A DNA stretch of 10,858 nt, taken from assembly GCA_002482405.1 (NCBI GenBank), contig DLFX01000280.1:238-11095 (forward strand), given 5' to 3'. The position numbers were made by a program, and so were the translations under genes. The notes beneath the pieces were generated by a model, which saw only the letters and a list, made by a program, of their open reading frames with translations, was not told where the DNA came from and did no database searches. This document shows positions 1 to 6,568 of the stretch, in pieces. The stretch comes from Firmicutes bacterium UBA7709 (GTDB lineage: Bacteria > Bacillota_A > Clostridia > Peptostreptococcales > Anaerovoracaceae). Positions within the stretch are counted from its first letter, which is position 1. Every line of letters starts with the position of its first letter.

Positions 1-1292
1 AGACCCCGGTTTTTCCGACCAGATTTGATCTGGACAAGATTTCGACAGAAATCCCCATTGCGATTACAAGGGCTTGCTATCATGCGACGGTTGTGAATAC
101 GAAGGCACTGGAAATTCTGGAGCTGGCAGGGGCGATTCCGGAGGCTTTTCGCGGGATCGTCGAGACGGACGAGATGGGAAAGGCCAATGGAATCTTAAAG
201 GAAAGCGCGCAGAATATCATCTGGAACAAGATCGGCATCCCCGGAATTGAAGATTTGAAAAGCAGGATCATCGATGCCTGCATGGACGTCGCGTCAAAGG
301 GGATCACAGCGCTGCAAACCGACGATTTCGAGGCGTTTACGGGAGACGCTGCGGATCTGATCATAAGAGCATACCGGGAGCTGGCGAAAGAGGGGAGCCT
401 GCCCGTCAGGATCTATCAGCAGTGCCTGCTGCGAACACCGGAAAAGCTCCAGGCATTCCTTGCAAAAGGCTATAAGACGGGGGATGAGTACGGGTTCTAT
501 AAAATAGGCCCGCTGAAGCTTGTGAATGACGGGTCGCTGGGTGCGAGAACGGCATATCTCAGCGAGCCGTATCGTGATAATCCGGAGACGAGAGGGGTAG
601 CGATGTACGATCCGGAAGAGCTGACCGGAATGATCAGGCTTGGACATGAAAACGGCATGCAGATTGCGGTTCACTGCATCGGTGACGCCGCTATAAGGAT
701 GGCTGTTGAAAGCTATGAAAAGGTCCTGAAGGAAAGCCCCCGCATCGACCCGAGACATGGAATCGTCCACTGCCAGATCACGAATATGGATCTGATTGAG
801 CGAATTCAAAGGATGAATCTCTTGATCTACGCCCAGCCGATTTTCGGCCGTTACGACCGGAATATCGTTAGATCCCGGGTAGGCAAAGAATTGGAGCGTT
901 CAAGTTATAACTGGCGGGCTTTTGCCGACAGGCATGTTCATTTAAGCGGCGGCTCTGACTGCCCTGTTGAGAAGTTTGACGTCATGCCGAACCTTTACTG
1001 TGCCGTTACGGGGAAAAACCCCGAGGACGGCGGAGCCCCCGCCTGGCTTCCGGAGAATTGCCTGACCCTTGGCGAAGCGATAAGAGCCTTTACCATAGAG
1101 GGTGCTTACGCCGCTTTTCAGGAAAATGAAAGAGGAACCATCTCCATCGGAAAATACGCGGATATCACGGTGCTGGACTCGGACATCTATCGAATTTCCG
1201 ATGCTGAAATAAGCACTGTCGGGATATGGATGACAGTGGTCAACGGAGAAATCAAATATAAGAGCGGGGAAATAAGGCAAAGGGGAGAATAA
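1..1292 (+). CDS. YtcJ/AepA-type amidohydrolase (5' truncated)
   Basis: This is a metal-dependent amidohydrolase (amidohydrolase 3 / YtcJ-AepA type), cut by the window start. The open frame runs from base 3 without a stop, and the residues before the GTG at 93 still match the family (a stretch reading TRACYHATVVNTKAL), so GTG 93 is not the real start. About 100 N-terminal residues, including the HxH metal motif, are missing. Visible family signatures, in order, are DGSLGARTAYL, the metal-ligand segment AVHCIGDAAI, RHGIVHCQ with a second His, GGSDCPVE with the putative catalytic Asp, and the C-terminal GTISIGKYADITVLD that folds back into the composite beta domain. Family members hydrolyse C-N bonds of amides or formamides in the cytoplasm; the substrate here cannot be predicted. 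The next gene, a paralogue, starts one base after the stop, so the two are co-transcribed. Confidence 0.9.
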   Translation, partial: TPVFPTRFDLDKISTEIPIAITRACYHATVVNTKALEILELAGAIPEAFRGIVETDEMGKANGILKESAQNIIWNKIGIPGIEDLKSRIIDACMDVASKGITALQTDDFEAFTGDAADLIIRAYRELAKEGSLPVRIYQQCLLRTPEKLQAFLAKGYKTGDEYGFYKIGPLKLVNDGSLGARTAYLSEPYRDNPETRGVAMYDPEELTGMIRLGHENGMQIAVHCIGDAAIRMAVESYEKVLKESPRIDPRHGIVHCQITNMDLIERIQRMNLLIYAQPIFGRYDRNIVRSRVGKELERSSYNWRAFADRHVHLSGGSDCPVEKFDVMPNLYCAVTGKNPEDGGAPAWLPENCLTLGEAIRAFTIEGAYAAFQENERGTISIGKYADITVLDSDIYRISDAEISTVGIWMTVVNGEIKYKSGEIRQRGE

Positions 1293-1293
1293 A

Positions 1294-2856
1294 ATGCACG
1301 CGGAGCTGTTGATTATCAATGGAAGCTGCATTTGTGCGGCAAACGACAATATTTACGACTGGGTTGCGGTCACGGAGAACAATATCTCCGGGATTGGTTA
1401 CGGGGAGCAGTACAAGCTGCTGTTTGACAACGTCGACCGTGTCATCGACGCAAAGGGCTGTACGGTTCTTCCCGGATTTTACGACAGCCATTTTCATCTC
1501 GTTCAAACTGGGCTTAACTCATTGAGTCTGGATCTGTCGAAGGCCGGCTCCTTTGACGATATCGGGGATCTGATCCGGGAACAGGCCAGGCTGACGCCGG
1601 AAAAGCCCATTCACGCCAAGGGCTTGTATGCTCACAATCTGAAGGAAAGAAGATTTCCCGACAGAGCTGTGCTGGACAGGTTCTGCAACGATGTTCCCGT
1701 CTGGGTGACCAGCAGGGAATTTCATATCAGCGCATTGAATACCTACGGGATTTTATACTATAAAATCCCTTTTACTATCAGTGGAATCGAGCTCGACGGA
1801 AAGGCAATGCCTACCGGAATTTTTAAGGGGCAGGCCAATGTCATCCTTAGAGAAAACATCCTGAAAAGCATATCCAACGCTTACCGTCTGGACGCGGTAA
1901 AAGGGGTGCTGAGCGAAGCCATTAAGCATGGAATCACGACCATCGATACCATGGAGGGCGGATTTTTGTTTTGCAATAAGGACGCGGAGCTGATTTACGA
2001 TTACAGGGACACCTTCCCCATCGATGTCAACTTATATTATCAGACCTCCGATATCAGAAAGATAAGGGAGATGAGGCTGTCCAGAATGGGATCGAATCCC
2101 TTCATAGACGGGACGCTGGGTTCCAGAAACGCGGCTCTCAGCTATTCCTATGCCGACGATCCCTGCAATATGGGAGAGCTTTACTTTACCCAGGAGGATT
2201 TGAATGAATTCCTGGTAGAGTGCTATAAATACAGAATTCAGACGTCCCTCCACGTGATCGGCGGGAGAGCGATCGATCTGGCAGTAAAGGCTCACGAGCA
2301 CGCCCTGAATATCACTGGAAATGCGGGGCTGCGGCACCGCCTTGAACATGTGGAGCTGATAGGCCGAAGCAACATTGAAAAGGCCCGGGAGCTTGGGCTT
2401 GTGTTTTCCATGCAGCCCTCCTATGAGTATTTATGGGGCGGAAAAAACAAAATGTATGAGCTGCGGCTGGGCGAGCATTATCGGGAAACCAATCCTTTCC
2501 GGGAGATCATTGACAGCGGTGTGGTTATCTGTGGGAGCTCGGAAAGCGACGTCACTCCCATGGGACCTGCCCTCGGTATCCATTCGGCGGTGAACCATCC
2601 GGTGGAGAATCATCGGGTAGAGATCATGGAGGCCGTCAGGATGTTTACCATTAACGGAGCTTTTGCGGTCTTTGAAGAGAAAACAAAAGGGAGCCTGGAA
2701 ATAGGAAAGCTGGCGGATATCGTCATCCTTGACCGGGACATCCTGAAAACGCCGAAGGAAGAAGTCAAGGACATCAGGGTGGTAACTACCATCAAGTCCG
2801 GCTGCATCCTATACCATGCGAACGAATTGCATATCGAGGTGTCGGATCATGTCTAA
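1294..2856 (+). CDS. YtcJ/AepA-type amidohydrolase, second paralogue
   Basis: A complete 520-residue protein of the same amidohydrolase family as the upstream gene. ATG 1294 is preceded by AAAGGGGAG (1279-1287) at good spacing. The N-terminal beta segment leads into GFYDSHFHL, with metal ligands His66 and His68. The barrel continues with FIDGTLGSRNAAL (about residue 270), LHVIGGRAID (His320), RHRLEHVEL (His348, His352), and SSESDVTP with the likely catalytic Asp419. The C-terminal KGSLEIGKLADIVILD closes the composite domain. One oddity is HVIGGRAID, where the family and the upstream paralogue usually have Asp (HxIGDxAI). The length is typical. It is cytoplasmic, with no signal peptide. The substrate is unknown; hydrolysis of an amide or N-acyl bond is inferred from the family only. 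Its 3' end overlaps the BTAD regulator gene by 8 bases, which suggests translational coupling. Confidence 0.9.
   Translation: MHAELLIINGSCICAANDNIYDWVAVTENNISGIGYGEQYKLLFDNVDRVIDAKGCTVLPGFYDSHFHLVQTGLNSLSLDLSKAGSFDDIGDLIREQARLTPEKPIHAKGLYAHNLKERRFPDRAVLDRFCNDVPVWVTSREFHISALNTYGILYYKIPFTISGIELDGKAMPTGIFKGQANVILRENILKSISNAYRLDAVKGVLSEAIKHGITTIDTMEGGFLFCNKDAELIYDYRDTFPIDVNLYYQTSDIRKIREMRLSRMGSNPFIDGTLGSRNAALSYSYADDPCNMGELYFTQEDLNEFLVECYKYRIQTSLHVIGGRAIDLAVKAHEHALNITGNAGLRHRLEHVELIGRSNIEKARELGLVFSMQPSYEYLWGGKNKMYELRLGEHYRETNPFREIIDSGVVICGSSESDVTPMGPALGIHSAVNHPVENHRVEIMEAVRMFTINGAFAVFEEKTKGSLEIGKLADIVILDRDILKTPKEEVKDIRVVTTIKSGCILYHANELHIEVSDHV
1747..1769. repeat. 23-bp perfect palindrome inside the amidohydrolase gene
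   Basis: The arm GGGATTTTATA (1747-1757) is followed by a single C and the exact reverse complement TATAAAATCCC (1759-1769), then TTTT. It lies within codons for YGILYYKIP, so it may be fortuitous. As double-stranded DNA it has the symmetry of a regulator site; as RNA it would be a tight AU-rich hairpin followed by a short U run. Confidence 0.6.
2836..2841 (+). promoter_or_regulatory. Ribosome binding site of the BTAD regulator
   Basis: GAGGTG lies 7 bases before ATG 2849. It is why the start is placed at 2849 and not at the in-frame ATG 2816, which has no Shine-Dalgarno and would add 11 residues unlike the family. The site is inside the upstream coding region, consistent with translational coupling. 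Confidence 0.7.
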
Positions 2857-4054
2857 GCTAAGCGTCAACCTTTTGGGGCGAATTGAATTTAAATACGGAG
2901 AAAAGCCGTTGGAGCATAAGCTGAGCAATAAGGGAATTGCGCTGATCAGCCTTCTGATGATGGATATGGGAAAAGAAGTCAGCAGGGAGAAGCTCATCAC
3001 TTATCTATGGGCGGACAGCGATGAGGAGGCGGCAAGATACAATTTGCGCTACAATCTGTGGAGCATTAAAAAGCTGATTCCTTCCGACGAGGCGGGCCAG
3101 GAACTGATCGTATCCAGAAGGGATCATTGCCTGCTCAACCCCGATTACGATTTCAGATCAGACATGCTGGAGCTGATGAAGTTCGAAAATAAAAGTGCGG
3201 AACGGACTCTGGAAGAGCTGAACGCTTGCAAAGAGTTGTTCCGGGGGGATTTTCTCGAAGGAATCTATCTGAAAAATTGCGATGATTTTAATGAAAAGAT
3301 TATCTTCGAGCGCATTGTTTACCAGAATAAATATGTCGATTTATTAAGGGAGATCGCGGATAAGTATGAAATCTATCAGAATTACGGGGAATGCATTCGG
3401 GTTTTGAATGAGCTGATCAGTATTGAGCCCTACAATGAAAAAGCGGTTGAAAAACTGATCCGCGCTTACGCCAAATGGGGAAAACGCAGCGAAGTTATCA
3501 ACTATTTCAAGAAATTTGAAGCGTCATTGAGAAGCAACCTCAACATAGCGCCGGGCAAAGAGCTGAAGCTGGTGTATCAGAAGCTCATGAAGGAGCTCCA
3601 GATGTCCGCCGGTGAAACCTCCGGCGAGAGCAGGATCCGGAAGCAGAGTATTGAAATTGAGGTTCAGTGTGTTGAAAATATCGATTATTTCTGCCTTTCA
3701 GATATAATAAGAAAAATTATTCTGAAAGGAGACAGAAAATATATATTTGGATTGAGTAAGTGCTACCTGGAGGATCTGAACTTTATACAGCTGGAAGTCG
3801 GGCTTGGTTATGAAAAGCTGTATACCGACAAATGCACTCTTCACAGCTCTCTTCCGGGAGTGAGAATCGTCGATGCATTTGTTAAATTTATGAGGTATGT
3901 CAGCGAGATTTACACCCTTAAGATCATCATTATAAATCCGGGGGAAATGGACCGCATTTCCCTGAACATCCTGAACTATATCAAAAATCTGCAGATTAAA
4001 GACGTCTCATTTGGAGAAGAAGCAGAAGGGGGAACAGGAGCTGCGCGCCCGTGA
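2849..4054 (+). CDS. BTAD/SARP-type transcriptional regulator, short form
   Basis: A 401-residue regulator. Residues 1-95 resemble the OmpR/PhoB-type winged helix of SARP proteins, opening with MSKLSVNLLGRIEF and containing SNKGIALISLLMM, REKLITYLW and AARYNLRYNLWSIKK. Residues about 100-250 form the helical BTAD/TPR-like domain (FRGDFLEG, the repeat-like VDLLREIADKYEIYQNYGEC, SIEPYNEKAVEKLIRAYAKWG), ending at GKELKLVYQKLMKEL. Residues 260-401 match no domain I know, but LKIIIINPGEMDRISLNIL (357-375) has the spacing of the Walker B/sensor segment of the AAA/NB-ARC module found after BTAD domains in larger MalT-like regulators, with the acidic DD replaced by NP. No Walker A is visible. It may control the two amidohydrolase genes it overlaps; that is inferred from position. 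The 3' end lies inside a terminator hairpin. Confidence 0.85.
   Translation: MSKLSVNLLGRIEFKYGEKPLEHKLSNKGIALISLLMMDMGKEVSREKLITYLWADSDEEAARYNLRYNLWSIKKLIPSDEAGQELIVSRRDHCLLNPDYDFRSDMLELMKFENKSAERTLEELNACKELFRGDFLEGIYLKNCDDFNEKIIFERIVYQNKYVDLLREIADKYEIYQNYGECIRVLNELISIEPYNEKAVEKLIRAYAKWGKRSEVINYFKKFEASLRSNLNIAPGKELKLVYQKLMKELQMSAGETSGESRIRKQSIEIEVQCVENIDYFCLSDIIRKIILKGDRKYIFGLSKCYLEDLNFIQLEVGLGYEKLYTDKCTLHSSLPGVRIVDAFVKFMRYVSEIYTLKIIIINPGEMDRISLNILNYIKNLQIKDVSFGEEAEGGTGAARP
3694..3729. repeat. Inverted repeat inside the BTAD regulator gene
   Basis: The arm CCTTTCAGA (3694-3702) pairs exactly with TCTGAAAGG (3721-3729). After a one-base bulge, ATAA (3704-3707) pairs with TTAT (3717-3720), leaving a 9-base A-rich loop. 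It sits where the recognisable BTAD domain has ended and the unassigned C-terminal part has begun. The 3' arm contains the Shine-Dalgarno-like AAAGGAGA, but no good start codon follows. Confidence 0.5.
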
Positions 4055-4083
4055 TATCATCGCTGGTGCGGCAGCTCCTTTTT
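4036..4083 (+). terminator. Rho-independent terminator of the amidohydrolase-BTAD operon
   Basis: AGGAGCTGC (4036-4044) pairs perfectly with GCAGCTCCT (4071-4079), followed by a TTTTT run (4079-4083). The loop of about 26 bases contains the TGA stop of the BTAD gene (4052-4054), so the last codons form part of the hairpin. The bases inside the stem can extend it with one bulge. It separates the upstream operon from the promoter at 4095. Confidence 0.75.
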
Positions 4084-4094
4084 CGTTTCCGCTG

Positions 4095-4123
4095 TTGACG
4101 GAAAAAGGGAAAAGCGGTATGCT
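4095..4123 (+). promoter_or_regulatory. Sigma-A-type promoter for the FrlC-like gene
   Basis: TTGACG (4095-4100), a 17-base spacer and TATGCT (4118-4123) match the vegetative consensus at 5 of 6 and 4 of 6 positions. The predicted start near 4130 gives a leader of about 40 bases before ATG 4169. Its place just behind a terminator supports a new transcription unit. Confidence 0.6.
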
Positions 4124-4155
4124 GAAATTGTAAATTGGTATTTGTTATGAATGGA

Positions 4156-4162
4156 AAGGGAG
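4156..4162 (+). promoter_or_regulatory. Ribosome binding site of the FrlC-like gene
   Basis: AAGGGAG lies 6 bases before ATG 4169 and decides that start over the in-frame ATG 4151, which lies upstream of this site and has no Shine-Dalgarno at proper spacing. Confidence 0.7.
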
Positions 4163-4168
4163 TTTTAT

Positions 4169-5017
4169 ATGCTGACTTTAAAGCAGTTTTCCGCCATGAA
4201 TATTTCCCATAGCCGGTTTTCTCTGGAATATTTTCTGGACGGTATGAGGGAAATCGGATTCGAAAATGTGGAGTTCTGGGGCGCAACGCCTCACTACAAC
4301 TACATGGCGCCTCAGAGAGAACAGCAGGAGCATATTAAAAGACTGTTCCGGGAGCGGGGCCTCAACATGGTGTGCTTTACACCGGAGCAATGCGTCTATC
4401 CCTTCAATATCGCCGCAAAGGATGACTGCATCAGGAGGATGAGCATCGATTATTTCCTGCGCTGTATTGAGGACGCCGCAGGATTCAACTGTGAAAAGAT
4501 CATGATCACGCCGGGTTGGGGCAATTTTGACGAACCTGCGGAGGAGGCGTGGAAGCGGTCTGCGGACTCGGTGGAGCTTTTGCTGTCCAAGTCGGAGAAG
4601 GAGGGCGTGGTCATTGTCTACGAAATTTTGCAGCCGTCGGAATCCAACCTCGTCACTGACCTGAAGTCCCTGAAGAGGATGATGGAGAACTTCGACAGCC
4701 CGCATATGGCCTGCTGCGTCGACACCGTGCCCATGTGCTGCGCGGGAGAAACCCTGGAGGATTACTTTCGGGAGTTCGGAGGAAAAATACAGCACATCCA
4801 TCTGAACGACGGGACTCCTTCCGGGCACCTGGCTTGGGGAAACGGCGCGCAGAATCTGGAGGAGCATCTGAGGATGCTGGACCGGCGCGGATATGAGGGT
4901 TTCATCACCTTTGAAACCTGCGACGGCGAATATGCCCTGCGCCCCAACGACGCCTTCCGGCAGGATTATGACGCGGTCAGGAACACTCTGGAAAAAATCT
5001 GCGGAGCGGCTCTGTGA
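4169..5017 (+). CDS. FrlC-like sugar epimerase/isomerase (TIM barrel)
   Basis: A 282-residue AP-endonuclease-2-fold TIM barrel of the sugar phosphate isomerase/epimerase superfamily. From memory it aligns along its length with E. coli FrlC, the fructoselysine/psicoselysine 3-epimerase: GFENVEFWGATPH (FrlC GYDGIEIWGGRPH), FTPEQCVYPFN (YTPETNGYPYN), RRMSIDYF (RRESLDMI) and YEILQPSESNLV (LEPLTPYESNVV). The Glu/Asp/His/Glu metal tetrad of ketose 3-epimerases maps to Glu152, Asp185, His211 and Glu249. The likely reaction is C3 epimerisation of a ketose, possibly one linked to an amine so that it can enter the fructosamine route. Cysteine pairs 182/183 and 190/191 flank the metal-ligand Asp185, which FrlC lacks. 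It is the first gene of a unit with two GntR regulators 55 bases downstream. A generic IolE-like or DTE-like epimerase with another substrate is possible. Confidence 0.85.
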   Translation: MLTLKQFSAMNISHSRFSLEYFLDGMREIGFENVEFWGATPHYNYMAPQREQQEHIKRLFRERGLNMVCFTPEQCVYPFNIAAKDDCIRRMSIDYFLRCIEDAAGFNCEKIMITPGWGNFDEPAEEAWKRSADSVELLLSKSEKEGVVIVYEILQPSESNLVTDLKSLKRMMENFDSPHMACCVDTVPMCCAGETLEDYFREFGGKIQHIHLNDGTPSGHLAWGNGAQNLEEHLRMLDRRGYEGFITFETCDGEYALRPNDAFRQDYDAVRNTLEKICGAAL

Positions 5018-5058
5018 AGAGGCTGCCGATCCGTGTCATGGAAATGCGGCTGATCTGC

Positions 5059-5066
5059 AAAGGGGA
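5059..5066 (+). promoter_or_regulatory. Ribosome binding site of the first GntR gene
   Basis: An AAAGGGGA block lies 6 bases before ATG 5073 but directly abuts the in-frame ATG 5067. This favours 5073 as the start. The much longer in-frame extension to 4893 would overlap the epimerase gene and has no family similarity. Confidence 0.6.
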
Positions 5067-5072
5067 ATGAGG

Positions 5073-5786
5073 ATGGGAAAAGTATTAACCCGGGAAGCTC
5101 TGATTTCAAAGGAAATAGAGCACCTTCTCGAGTCGGAGAGCTATAAGGAAAAGCAAAAGCTTCCGTCGGAACGAGAGCTGGCGGAATATTTCGGCGTGCA
5201 GAGAATGACCATCAGAGCCGCTTTGCAGATGCTGGTGCAAAAGGGGATACTGGTATCAAAGGAGCGGTCCGGATATTTCATCGCGCCGAAAAGGGTGCAG
5301 TTCACCTTAAACCATACAAATTCTTTCAAGATGATGATCGAGAGGATGGGAATTTCATCCTACGTCAAGCTTCTGGAATTTGAAAAGATAAAGCTCACCG
5401 AGGGGCTTGCCAAAAAGACACTTCTCGCTGAGGGGACGGAAATGTACCGGATTCTGCGGCTGCGCTATGGAAATAAGGAGCCCATCGCTCTGGAAAAATC
5501 ATATATCGTCTGCGAACTTGCGACAGGACTGTCGCAAGAGGATGTGCATAACAAATCCCTTTACGATACGTTGAAAAAGAAGTATCGGCTATCCATCGCC
5601 AATTCCAGCCACCGGGTTTCGGTGGTATACGCAAACGCGCTGGAAGCAGAGCTTTTAAAGATCAGCCCCTCCAGGCCCCTCATCAAGTATCAGGGCCTGG
5701 TCTACGAGAGAAAGGGACGGCTGCTGGAATATTTTGAAACCATCCTGCTGAGCGACAAGATCGAGTTTATCATTCACAGGAACTAG
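5073..5786 (+). CDS. GntR/HutC-family regulator with UTRA domain (first of two)
   Basis: A 237-residue GntR-family transcription factor. Residues about 1-72 are the winged helix, with KLPSERELAEYFGVQRMTIRAALQMLVQKGIL covering the recognition helix. The wing reads SKERSGYFIAP, so the usual GxGT turn is absent, which may alter DNA contacts. Residues about 80-237 are a UTRA effector-binding domain of the HutC type; LRLRYGNKEPIALEKSYI and SLYDTLKKKY are typical of this fold, whose members bind small ligands such as phosphosugars or amino acids. FrlR, which controls E. coli frl genes, belongs to this class. It probably represses the epimerase or deglycase-importer units and is relieved by a pathway intermediate (inferred). 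It is followed 8 bases later by a paralogue. A 22-bp palindrome lies within the gene. Confidence 0.9.
   Translation: MGKVLTREALISKEIEHLLESESYKEKQKLPSERELAEYFGVQRMTIRAALQMLVQKGILVSKERSGYFIAPKRVQFTLNHTNSFKMMIERMGISSYVKLLEFEKIKLTEGLAKKTLLAEGTEMYRILRLRYGNKEPIALEKSYIVCELATGLSQEDVHNKSLYDTLKKKYRLSIANSSHRVSVVYANALEAELLKISPSRPLIKYQGLVYERKGRLLEYFETILLSDKIEFIIHRN
5517..5538. repeat. 22-bp near-perfect palindrome inside the first GntR gene
   Basis: CTTGCGACAG (5517-5526), a GA centre and CTGTCGCAAG (5529-5538) form an exact 10-bp inverted repeat. It encodes ELATGLSQE of the UTRA domain. A two-base loop is poor for an RNA hairpin but fits dyad-symmetric regulator binding. Its half-site, TTGCGAC, loosely resembles the TTGAC of the leader palindrome at 6861-6870. 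Confidence 0.5.
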
Positions 5787-5794
5787 GGGGAAAG

Positions 5795-6538
5795 ATGAGA
5801 GAGATACAAAGTCAGGAAGAGCCCCTGTACGTAAAGTTTCAAGACATTATCATGAAAAAAATAGAGGCGGAGGAATATCTTCCGGGGGAAAAACTGCCCA
5901 GCGAGCGGGTCCTCGCCGAAACCTACGGCGTCAACCGCATGACGGTAAAAAACGCCATCAACGCATTGGTGGCGAAGGGATACCTCTATCGCGTGCAGGG
6001 AAAGGGGACGTTTATCCAGAAGAAGGACTTTCACAAGCTGAATCTGGGGCTTTTGAACGAATCCGGCAACATGGGCATCACCGCCATGGTAAAGAGCCAG
6101 GGGGTCAAGATTTCCAACAAGATCCTCACCCGGGGAATCATTTCGGGAAGCCGTTTTTTTTCAAGCAAGCTGCAGGTCGGCATCGACGATCCTATCTATT
6201 CGCTCCACCGGATACGCTATGGAAATGAAGAGCCCATCGCGGTGGAATACACTTACGTTCCTTATCGGTACTTCCCCGGGATGGAGCTGATGGATTTTAT
6301 GAATGTCTCGCTATACGACTACATGGACTCAAGGGGTCGGATGCCCATTCTCTTTGAGCAGAAATTTCAAATCATAGAGGTTTCGAAAAAAGAGGCGAAG
6401 TATTTGGAGCTTGAACAGGGGCAGGTGGTCTTCTACTTTGAGATGCTCGGCCTTGATGAGAATAATACCATCGTGGAATATACGGAAAGCTATACGAGAA
6501 CGGATAAGGCGGAATTTATATTCAGTATCACCGGATAA
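5795..6538 (+). CDS. GntR/HutC-family regulator with UTRA domain (second of two)
   Basis: A 247-residue paralogue of the gene just upstream, started by ATG 5795 behind AGGGGGAAAG (5785-5794). Residues about 8-75 form the winged helix: EPLYVKFQDIIMKKI, then KLPSERVLAETYGVNRMTVKNAINALVAKGYLYRV, and the canonical wing GKGTFIQK that the first regulator lacks. Residues about 85-247 form the UTRA domain, with LHRIRYGNEEPIAVEYTYV, SLYDYM and a C-terminal EYTESYTRTDKAEFIF. It binds DNA as a dimer and presumably senses a sugar- or amine-derived ligand; the ligand is not readable from sequence. It is the nearest regulator to the SIS-pot promoter about 300 bases downstream and so the likeliest controller of it, by position only. 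The codons for SRFF include a run of eight T (6154-6161). Confidence 0.9.
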   Translation: MREIQSQEEPLYVKFQDIIMKKIEAEEYLPGEKLPSERVLAETYGVNRMTVKNAINALVAKGYLYRVQGKGTFIQKKDFHKLNLGLLNESGNMGITAMVKSQGVKISNKILTRGIISGSRFFSSKLQVGIDDPIYSLHRIRYGNEEPIAVEYTYVPYRYFPGMELMDFMNVSLYDYMDSRGRMPILFEQKFQIIEVSKKEAKYLELEQGQVVFYFEMLGLDENNTIVEYTESYTRTDKAEFIFSITG

Positions 6539-6568
6539 GCTGAAAGGCTCCAGGAGGCAGAAAACAAG

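Noticed and set aside
93..95. GTG 93 as the start of the first amidohydrolase
   Set aside because: The frame is open to base 3 and the upstream residues match the family, so the gene enters from outside the window.
2816..2848. ATG 2816 as the start of the BTAD regulator
   Set aside because: There is no Shine-Dalgarno, and the extra 11 residues are translated from the end of the previous gene. ATG 2849 has GAGGTG at 7 bases.
6552..6557. AGGAGG suggesting a small gene after the second GntR
   Set aside because: No ATG, GTG or TTG follows at usable spacing, and the sequence beyond is repeat-like with stops.
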